Positions 1-5,567 of a stretch of DNA of 5,953 nt are shown piece after piece. Both the position numbers and the translations under genes were made by a program. How positions within the stretch are numbered: position 1 is the first letter of the stretch; each line of letters starts with the position of its first letter. The notes below the pieces were generated by a model that was not told where the DNA came from, made no database searches, and saw nothing but the letters and a program-made list of their open reading frames with translations. Source of the stretch: Bacteroidota bacterium (GTDB taxonomy: Bacteria > Bacteroidota > Bacteroidia > Flavobacteriales_D > Crocinitomicaceae); NCBI GenBank assembly GCA_016866375.1, contig VGMK01000132.1, forward strand, positions 1-5,953, written 5' to 3'.

Positions 1-181
1 AATAATCGTAAAAACTGAGCGAAGGCAAGCTCTGCTGGAAATTATTAACGAGTCTGTTTAGCGCTTCAATAGGTAATTCAACCCTTGTTTCAAATGAAAA
101 ACTGCCTGTGTTTGCCTCTGTCTCCAATATGATCTTTTCTTGAAAGGAGTTAAAGTGGATTTTTTTTACAATATATTTCAT
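1..181 (-). CDS. Unrecognised protein, N-terminal 60 codons only (runs off left edge)
   Basis: Reading leftward from an ATG at 179-181, the frame stays open to the edge of the window (60 codons), while I find early stops in the three plus-strand frames. An in-frame TAA at 188-190 lies just upstream, so this ATG is the first possible start. The peptide begins MKYIVKKIHFNSF and continues with mixed polar and hydrophobic residues (ILETEANTGSFSFETRVELP, then ALNRLVNNF). There is no signal peptide, no membrane segment and no cysteine in the visible part. The alternation suggests beta strands followed by a helix in a soluble cytoplasmic protein, but this is inference. I do not recognise the family. 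It is transcribed divergently from tatC across a 102-base spacer that holds a plausible promoter for it. The coding call rests on the open frame and protein-like composition only. Confidence 0.6.
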   Translation of the reverse strand, partial: MKYIVKKIHFNSFQEKIILETEANTGSFSFETRVELPIEALNRLVNNFQQSLPSLSFYDY

Positions 182-198
182 AACTTTTTAGTAAGTCT

Positions 199-206
199 CA
201 AAGGTC
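199..206 (-). promoter_or_regulatory. Candidate Bacteroidota -7 element for the leftward gene
   Basis: Read on the minus strand this is GACCTTTG, matching the Bacteroidota consensus TAnnTTTG at five of the six fixed positions. An ATTG, resembling the -33 TTTG, lies 17-18 bases upstream, within the usual spacing. Initiation a few bases downstream would leave a leader of about 10-15 bases before the ATG at 181. This is a pattern match only. Confidence 0.3.
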
Positions 207-270
207 GAAAAGATGATCGTAATCAATTTACGGTTTAAAATAAATTAGGTATTTCACCATAAGTAATCCT

Positions 271-278
271 TAACTTTG
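271..278 (+). promoter_or_regulatory. Candidate Bacteroidota -7 element (TAACTTTG) before tatC
   Basis: TAACTTTG is a perfect match to the TAnnTTTG core recognised by the primary sigma factor of Bacteroidota. No true TTTG -33 box is present. The nearest candidate is TTTC at 252-255, with spacing (15 bases) somewhat too short. The element ends only 5 bases before the annotated tatC ATG at 284, so transcription would start at or just inside that codon. That would imply either a leaderless message or use of the next in-frame ATG at 302. Confidence 0.35.
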
Positions 279-283
279 TCTTC

Positions 284-1084
284 ATGTCTGAGAAAAGCAA
301 CATGTCATTTTTAGGCCATCTAGAGGAATTACGGTGGAGATTGGTGCGTTGTGCTGCAGCTATTCTTGTCGTCGGCATAGCTATCTGGTTTGTTCAAGAG
401 TACATTATGGACTATCTATTCCTTTCCATGCTTAAGTCTGATTTCATAACCTTCCGAATTTTCTGCAACATTCTCGGTGTTTGTGTTGAAGACGTCCCAG
501 TAAAAATGCAAAGTACAACCGTTTCGGGTCAGTTTTCCTACGCAATGATGTTGAGTATTTTAGGAGGCGTAGTTGGTGCATTTCCTTTTATTGTTTACCA
601 ATTATGGAAATTTATCGAACCGGGATTAAAAGTAAATGAGAAGAATAATATTAGAGGAATTGTATTTTACATCAGTTTATTGTTTTTTTCGGGCATTCTT
701 TTTGGCTATTTCGTTGTGGCACCCCTGAGTGTTCAATTTTTTGGCTCTTTCACAATCAGCGATCAAATTGAAAATAATTTTACCATCAATTCATACATGA
801 GTATGATACTTTCCACTACATTTTATTGTGGGTTGTTCTTTTTGCTTCCGGTAGTGAGTTATTTCCTTACGAGGATTGGGTTATTTAGAAGCGACTTTCT
901 TAAGAAATATAGAAAGCATGCGCTTGTTGTTATTTTAATTCTTGCAGCCATCATTACGCCACCGGACGTGATTTCACAGATCATTGTCACAATTCCGATA
1001 TATATTTTGTATGAAATAAGTATTCTAGTAGCTGTTCGCGCAGAAAAAAAACGGGAGGAGGAAAATAAAAATGCCGAAGCTTAG
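284..1084 (+). CDS. tatC: Sec-independent (twin-arginine) protein translocase subunit TatC
   Basis: TatC is the inner-membrane receptor of the twin-arginine translocase. It binds the RR signal peptide and, with TatA-type subunits, moves folded proteins to the periplasm. The 266-residue product shows the family layout: cytoplasmic HLEELRWRL at 12-20, then six membrane segments near 20-38, 86-108, 124-147, 172-196, 212-226 and 229-250, and a charged cytoplasmic tail (EKKREEENK). The signal-peptide site QLWKFIEPGLKVNEK is intact: F110 and E119 correspond to E. coli F94 and E103. TPPD at 225-228 is the conserved motif containing E. coli D211. The long first periplasmic loop with two cysteines (C61, C67) is usual in Bacteroidota. 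Oddity: in segment 4 the FE(V/L)P motif reads FLLP, with Leu187 in place of E. coli Glu170. The start could be ATG 284 or ATG 302 (MSFLGHLEELR). No tatA/tatB lies in the window. Confidence 0.96.
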   Translation: MSEKSNMSFLGHLEELRWRLVRCAAAILVVGIAIWFVQEYIMDYLFLSMLKSDFITFRIFCNILGVCVEDVPVKMQSTTVSGQFSYAMMLSILGGVVGAFPFIVYQLWKFIEPGLKVNEKNNIRGIVFYISLLFFSGILFGYFVVAPLSVQFFGSFTISDQIENNFTINSYMSMILSTTFYCGLFFLLPVVSYFLTRIGLFRSDFLKKYRKHALVVILILAAIITPPDVISQIIVTIPIYILYEISILVAVRAEKKREEENKNAEA

Positions 1085-1249
1085 TTTGCGATTTTTTTCC
1101 AATGGATGGTTTAGTTTCTCTGAAACATCAAGTCATGCCTAACGGTTATGAGTTGGTCTTCAGATATTAACTTTTTACTTCCAACCAGCATGAAAATTAA
1201 AAATGAAATGACAGTAAGAATATTATTTCAATTGGAAGTCTATTTTTAA

Positions 1250-1257
1250 TAATTTCG
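1250..1257 (+). promoter_or_regulatory. Weak candidate -7 element before lptB
   Basis: TAATTTCG differs from TAnnTTTG at one fixed position. A TTTC at 1226-1229 lies 20 bases upstream, where the -33 TTTG would sit. The element ends 4 bases before the GTG start of lptB, mirroring the placement seen before tatC. In AT-rich DNA such matches arise by chance, so this is tentative. lptB may instead be read through from tatC, since I see no terminator between them. Confidence 0.2.
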
Positions 1258-1261
1258 TTGA

Positions 1262-1990
1262 GTGAAACTCTACACACAGAACATTGAAAAAACATACAAC
1301 GGACGTACCGTTGTTCAAAATGTATCATTTGAGGTAAATCAGGGAGAAATTGTTGGGCTTCTGGGACCAAACGGAGCAGGAAAAACAACCTCTTTTTATA
1401 TGATTGTTGGCCTTGTAAAACCTGACAAAGGCAAAGTATATCTGGGAGAAACTGATATTACCAAACTTCCCATGTACAAGAGAGCTCAAATGGGAATTGG
1501 TTATTTGCCGCAGGAAATCTCCGTTTTTCGGAAACTAAGTGTTGAAGACAACATTATGGCTATTTTAGAAATGACTAATCTCGATAAAATCGCACGCCAT
1601 AAGAAATTGGAGCAATTGCTGGATGAATTTAGTTTACAACATGTGAGAAAAAATTTAGGTAATAGGTTATCTGGAGGAGAAAAGAGAAGAACCGAAATAG
1701 CAAGGGCATTATCTACTGATCCAAAATTCGTTCTTCTTGACGAGCCCTTTGCAGGAGTAGATCCAATAGCAGTTGAAGATATACAGAGTATAGTCTGGGA
1801 ACTCAAAAAAAGAAATATTGGTATTCTTATAACAGACCATAATGTGCATGAAACACTTTCAATAACTGACCGAGCCTACTTATTATTTGAAGGAAATATT
1901 TTAAAATCAGGAACAGCAGACGATTTAGCAGCAGATGAACAGGTTCGAAAAATTTACCTTGGGCAGAATTTCGTGCTGCGTAAGAAATGA
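1262..1990 (+). CDS. lptB: LPS export ABC transporter ATP-binding protein LptB
   Basis: LptB is the cytoplasmic ATPase that, as a dimer with LptF and LptG, extracts lipopolysaccharide from the inner membrane and drives it along the Lpt bridge to the outer surface. The 242-residue product is full length for the family. It carries every ABC motif: Walker A GPNGAGKT at 35-42, Q-loop Q84 in YLPQEISVFR, signature LSGGE at 136-140, Walker B FVLLDEP at 156-162 with catalytic E161, D-loop GVDP, and switch H193 in TDHNV. GAGKTTSFYMIVGL, PQEISVFRKLS and the end YLGQNFVL are LptB hallmarks that separate it from amino-acid (LivF/LivG-type) ATPases. The start is GTG at 1262. An in-frame TGA lies immediately before it at 1259-1261 and there is no in-frame ATG before Walker A, so GTG is well supported. 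Its stop lies 5 bases from the stop of the convergent surface-protein gene. Confidence 0.96.
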   Translation: MKLYTQNIEKTYNGRTVVQNVSFEVNQGEIVGLLGPNGAGKTTSFYMIVGLVKPDKGKVYLGETDITKLPMYKRAQMGIGYLPQEISVFRKLSVEDNIMAILEMTNLDKIARHKKLEQLLDEFSLQHVRKNLGNRLSGGEKRRTEIARALSTDPKFVLLDEPFAGVDPIAVEDIQSIVWELKKRNIGILITDHNVHETLSITDRAYLLFEGNILKSGTADDLAADEQVRKIYLGQNFVLRKK

Positions 1991-1995
1991 TTCTA

Positions 1996-2274
1996 TTACC
2001 TCAACAGACTCACAAAGCCCTGTATTAACTTCCATTCATAGGGAGAGTCACATCCTTTGTATTTCAATGTCCAAACATACGTCCCGTCGGGGCAAATTTT
2101 TCCGTCATAAGTACCGTCCCATCCAAGCTGCTGTTCGTCGGAATAAAAAATTTGCTCACCCCATTTATTGTAAATAGAAAGTTGCCAACCACTTATTTCA
2201 AAACTTGTGACCGGAATAAAGGTGTCATTGCGTTCATTGCCATCCGGAATAAATGTATTCGGCGCGTAAATCGC
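1996..2274 (-). other. CHU_C / T9SS type B sorting domain (residues 797-888 of the surface protein)
   Basis: The last 92 residues match the type B C-terminal domain in order: APNTFIPDGNERNDTF (family pattern PNxFTPNGDGxND), WQLSIYNKWGEQIF, LGWDGTYDGKICPDGTYVW, and a terminal GFVSLLR ending directly at the stop codon. In this family the domain directs passage through the type IX machinery. It differs from the short type A domain in being larger and in often depending on a SprF-like partner. Two extra cysteines (C857, C871) sit in the final strands. Confidence 0.9.
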
Positions 2275-4662
2275 AAAAGGCTCAATCATTACGTTACATT
2301 GGGCAGAGTCTGAACAACCAAATTGATTGGTAACAATTTGAAGCGGATTATCCGTTCCAGCACTTACATAAGAATGTGTGAAATTAGCTTGCGAGGAAAC
2401 ATATCCGTTATCAAAAAAATATACATATTGATTTGCTCCTTGAGATTGATCAAAAAAACTGATTTCCGAATTGCAGATATCTGTAAGCTGTGGGGAAACT
2501 GTAAATCCCGCAATTGGTTTTGGATGAACCACTACCAAATCTTGTTGCAACATATAAAGTGTATCAATACAACCAGAGGAAGTAATCATGGTAAGTCCGA
2601 CACTGTAGCTTCCAACGTCAGTATATAAATGGCTCGGACTGAATAATTCAGATGTAGATCCATCGCCAAAATCCCAAGTATAAGTGGCCGGGCCGTCACT
2701 AAAACTTTGATTAACAAATGCTGCGATTGAAGGAGCGCACTGCAACGTGTTTAAATAGGCAAAATCAATGGATGGCTCCGCAAAAACCTTAACCACTGAA
2801 AATACCGTATCTGTACACACATCGTAACGCCCGATGAGCATTATAGGGTGTAAACCAAAATCACTGAACTGAACATTTTGAACATCCTCTGTTGTTGCAG
2901 AACTTGGTGTAGCATCAGGCCCAAAAATCCATTCCAACGTGTAATTTGTGGGCCCCGAAATTGTTGACTGAAAATTAAATAGCTCCGAGATACATAAAGA
3001 ATCGTCGTGACTTATTGCCATGATTAAAGGATTCAAGACCGACACTTGTGTGGTACTAGTATCAGAACAACCCGGTATTGAACTCGCAATCAACTGAACA
3101 AAAAAATCACCCTGATTTGTGTATGCGTGAATGGGTTCAAATTCTGTCGATTGGTCTGAAGGACTGTTGTCTTCTCCGAAGTCCCACAAATAAGACAGCG
3201 CATTTTGACTGTTATTTTCAAACGGTATATTCAATCCCAAGCATTGCTCATTATCAGGGACAGTAAAGCTACTGGTGGGAACATCAAAAATAAATATAGA
3301 ATCGGTGAAACTTATTGCGCAATCTCCATCGCTTCCATTAATAGTTATGGTGTGGAATCCTGGTGTTGAAAAAGCAACGTCATTCACCACTAAGCTTGAG
3401 GATGTCGGCACCGACGACTCCTGTGGAAAATCCCATGAGAAAACAGCGGAAGAATTACTTGTTTGCCCGATAAAATCAAAGGAATTTTCTAGAATACACA
3501 AAGAATCTTGGCTACTCCAAGAAAGTGAAAATGGATTATTTACTGTTATTTGCATCAATGTAGTATCCGTGCAGGCTTGACCAGGGTTAACTATTAATTG
3601 CGCCGAATAGGTACCCGGAGCGGGATATGTAAATACTGGTTCAAAGGCATTACTTACATCGGAATTTGTAGCACCAACTCCAAAATCCCAGGCGTAACTA
3701 GAACCACCGAAAGAATTATTTTCAAATTGAACGGTTAACCCTTGACAAAAGGAAACAAAGGTTCCTAACTCTTCCTGATCAGGGAGGATTGCCTGAAGTG
3801 TTATGTTACAATCGAAAACTTTAAATAAGAAGTCACGTACTGTTTGTCCGATTAATACTCCGTTTCTATATTCTTGAACCATTACTCCAACTACAAAAAG
3901 CCCAATTATGCTGGGATTTACAGTCAAAATCCCCGTATTTTGGTCGATTACGGTACTAGAACCAGGACCTAGAGGGGCTTGAGCATTGAAAGGTCCAATC
4001 CATTGCACTGGAAAATAAGGCGGAGGTGGGGCTTGATTTGGAGCGGGATCAACCGACGAGGCCCCATTAAAGGGGGTTACTAGTGAGTATTGAAGAACAT
4101 CTCCATCAGGATCCGTTGCAGAGTGATTAAAAATTAATTCGTCATTATTACACAAAAGAATGGGTGGATAGTTGGTAAATCGAGGGCTGCTGTTTTGGGC
4201 AAAACCAGTCTCTGAACCGGGGACTTTCGTGGTAAGGGTTAAACCAGTATCATCCGGATTAACTAAGTTTGAAATGTTGGGACCCCGACAACAGCGCTGA
4301 TAGCTAATTGTATATCCTCCGGGGATGGGTGGCAAATTAACTACAATGGTGTAAATCGCTCGCTCTACACAGATGTTATTTGGCGGAGTTGCACAAGGAT
4401 TAGTAAAGATGAGTGGAAGGGTTACACTCCCGGGAAAGGGAACACTTAAGTCTTCGACCAAATTTCCTGAAGCATTATAGACCGTCAGTTTAAGTGGGTT
4501 GTCATATTCAGCACCTGTTGAAAAACAATCTCGATAAAGTGTAATGAAAAAACGATATTGGTTATTACCAATGTAATCGTAGTAAATATCTCCACCAATA
4601 ATATGAGAGGACCGGGAGATACCCACAGAAAACAGAACTAAAAACCCAAATAAAATCCTCAT
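1996..4662 (-). CDS. Secreted multi-PKD-domain protein with T9SS type B (CHU_C) C-terminal domain
   Basis: This is an 888-residue surface or secreted protein. A Sec signal peptide (MRILFGFLVLFSVGI) probably ends near residue 18, giving a mature start at or near SHIIGG. Residues 19-170 form a cysteine-rich module (YRDC at 43-46, C90, C98, YQRCCR at 121-126) that often leads such Bacteroidota proteins and has no assigned function. Residues 171-285 look cadherin-like: ATDPDGD at 182-188 is a likely calcium site. Six PKD or PKD-like beta-sandwich domains follow (about 300-794), with WDFG at 325, 493 and 663. Residues 797-888 are the CHU_C / gliding-motility type B sorting domain: NTFIPDGNERNDTF, IYNKWGEQIF, GWDGTYDGK and a final FVSLLR. 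Export is therefore Sec to the periplasm, then T9SS across the outer membrane. The substrate is unknown; adhesion or matrix roles are inference. No SprF/PorP-type partner gene is adjacent. The ATG lies 27 bases after the stop of the upstream dehydrogenase-like gene. Confidence 0.93.
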   Translation of the reverse strand: MRILFGFLVLFSVGISRSSHIIGGDIYYDYIGNNQYRFFITLYRDCFSTGAEYDNPLKLTVYNASGNLVEDLSVPFPGSVTLPLIFTNPCATPPNNICVERAIYTIVVNLPPIPGGYTISYQRCCRGPNISNLVNPDDTGLTLTTKVPGSETGFAQNSSPRFTNYPPILLCNNDELIFNHSATDPDGDVLQYSLVTPFNGASSVDPAPNQAPPPPYFPVQWIGPFNAQAPLGPGSSTVIDQNTGILTVNPSIIGLFVVGVMVQEYRNGVLIGQTVRDFLFKVFDCNITLQAILPDQEELGTFVSFCQGLTVQFENNSFGGSSYAWDFGVGATNSDVSNAFEPVFTYPAPGTYSAQLIVNPGQACTDTTLMQITVNNPFSLSWSSQDSLCILENSFDFIGQTSNSSAVFSWDFPQESSVPTSSSLVVNDVAFSTPGFHTITINGSDGDCAISFTDSIFIFDVPTSSFTVPDNEQCLGLNIPFENNSQNALSYLWDFGEDNSPSDQSTEFEPIHAYTNQGDFFVQLIASSIPGCSDTSTTQVSVLNPLIMAISHDDSLCISELFNFQSTISGPTNYTLEWIFGPDATPSSATTEDVQNVQFSDFGLHPIMLIGRYDVCTDTVFSVVKVFAEPSIDFAYLNTLQCAPSIAAFVNQSFSDGPATYTWDFGDGSTSELFSPSHLYTDVGSYSVGLTMITSSGCIDTLYMLQQDLVVVHPKPIAGFTVSPQLTDICNSEISFFDQSQGANQYVYFFDNGYVSSQANFTHSYVSAGTDNPLQIVTNQFGCSDSAQCNVMIEPFAIYAPNTFIPDGNERNDTFIPVTSFEISGWQLSIYNKWGEQIFYSDEQQLGWDGTYDGKICPDGTYVWTLKYKGCDSPYEWKLIQGFVSLLR
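2281..3765 (-). repeat. Protein-level array of six PKD-type domains with a 168-residue two-domain period
   Basis: Residues 300-794 hold six domains, each with one cysteine near its start and one near its end: C306/C364, C389/C448, C474/C532, C557/C616, C642/C698 and C730/C783. Domains 1, 3 and 5 are classic PKD (WDFG). Domains 2 and 4 are a diverged type that shares DSLCI and a W-x-F core. Equivalent residues recur at exactly 168 residues, for example W325 to W493, W410 to W578, C306 to C474 to C642, and C389 to C557. The sixth domain is more diverged (FFDNG at 749-753). The DNA itself is no longer obviously repetitive, so the duplication is old. The paired cysteines are probably intradomain disulfides formed after export. 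Confidence 0.8.
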
Positions 4663-4689
4663 ATGTATCTTGTAGACGTAAAATTAGCT

Positions 4690-5472
4690 CTAATGTTGTT
4701 CTTTTTGTTTAATTGATTGCCAGTTATCTGGTTGAGTTGCATAACAAAAGTTTAAATCTTCTACAATTTTTGAACCATCCACTCGTCTATTTTCAAATGG
4801 CTCACTTTTAAACAACAACTTTTTACCATAAAGTTCTTCGGCTGCTTTACTATAATATTCTGCCCGCGATGGGTGAAACGGAAAAACAAGGTTATATGTT
4901 ACTCGCATAATATTCTTTTCTTGTAAAAGAAGGATCAGAGAACAAATATCCCATGAATGAATCAAGTTGACTAACTGATTACCCCCCGCTAAATCTATTT
5001 TATTAAGCATGTGAGTAACTGGGTGGCGACCCGGCCCTATTAAACCTCCCAGTCGAAGAATCACATAGGATGATCGCTGCATTATTAATTTTTCAGCACG
5101 CCACAAAATATGCGCCTCTTGTATCTGCGCTTCTTCATCTAAATTACCTGGAATTTTCTCATATAGCCCAATAGAACTCATGAATATGAGGTTTGCATCC
5201 TTTGAAATACTACTTAAAACAGATTGAATGACATCCGGGTAATTGTCTATTGGAGGCAGGCAAATAATCACTTGATTGAAGTGAGAAATATCTTTCGAAA
5301 ATAAATATTTGCCCCCTTTAATGGAAACCAAAATTTTTTCTTCTACACGGGAGAAAGTGTCCAACTTTTCGGGAGATCTCGACGATACAGAAACAATATG
5401 CCCATTTTCGGTAAGAATTTCAATAAGTTGCCGTCCTAACCAACCCGCACCGATTACAAGCGTTTCTTTCAT
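4690..5472 (-). CDS. Atypical NAD(P)-binding Rossmann protein of the extended SDR / epimerase family (YeeZ-like)
   Basis: This 260-residue cytoplasmic protein has an N-terminal Rossmann fold: VIGAGWLGRQL at 6-16 gives the dinucleotide-binding glycines, and the GWLG form is typical of the YeeZ-like atypical SDR group. SSR at 30-32 after strand 2 is where NADP specificity is usually set. Next come MSSIGLYEK at 98-106 (the SSxxVY strand of the epimerases), LRLGGLIGPGRHP at 139-151, and LVNLIHSWDI at 167-176, which matches the family's N-I-H-x-x-D segment. The catalytic YxxxK appears as WRAEK at 124-128: the lysine is kept and the tyrosine is tryptophan, so ordinary SDR redox chemistry is doubtful. 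The substrate is unknown. The gene lies 95 bases after nadD and 27 bases before the surface-protein gene on the same strand, suggesting co-transcription. The start is the ATG at 5470-5472, placed directly before the Rossmann motif. Confidence 0.85.
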   Translation of the reverse strand: MKETLVIGAGWLGRQLIEILTENGHIVSVSSRSPEKLDTFSRVEEKILVSIKGGKYLFSKDISHFNQVIICLPPIDNYPDVIQSVLSSISKDANLIFMSSIGLYEKIPGNLDEEAQIQEAHILWRAEKLIMQRSSYVILRLGGLIGPGRHPVTHMLNKIDLAGGNQLVNLIHSWDICSLILLLQEKNIMRVTYNLVFPFHPSRAEYYSKAAEELYGKKLLFKSEPFENRRVDGSKIVEDLNFCYATQPDNWQSIKQKEQH

Positions 5473-5567
5473 TTAGACTAAACACTTTATATTCAAAGAA
5501 GTTTTACCGTTTTTATTAATCATTAAAGGCTAATATTAAAATTTCTTAATAACTCCATTAATATCCC
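5473..5567 (-). other. AT-rich spacer between nadD and the SDR-like gene
   Basis: This 95-base spacer is strongly AT-rich. I found no terminator-like GC stem with a T tract and no good TAnnTTTG element in the minus-strand direction. The spacing is therefore compatible with read-through from nadD, but a weak promoter cannot be excluded by eye. Confidence 0.3.

Noticed and set aside
1114..1126. Perfect 5-base inverted repeat GTTTC-TCT-GAAAC after tatC, considered as a terminator
   Set aside because: The stem is short and AT-rich, the loop is tight and no T run follows; the T run near 1092-1098 lies before it. This is not enough to call a terminator.
1102..1170. 22-codon plus-strand reading frame between tatC and lptB (MDGLVSLKHQVMPNGYELV...)
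   Set aside because: It reads somewhat like protein, but it is very short, has no clear start signal and cannot be told from chance. It is also not in the tatC frame, so it is not a read-through extension.
1501..1806. 101-codon minus-strand open frame inside lptB
   Set aside because: It is fully covered by the strongly supported LptB coding frame and has no recognisable protein features; an antisense shadow.
2323..3580. Several plus-strand open frames (2323-2628, 3078-3266, 3275-3580) opposite the surface-protein gene
   Set aside because: All lie antisense to the PKD domain array, show no motifs or membrane or signal features, and are explained by the composition of the real gene.
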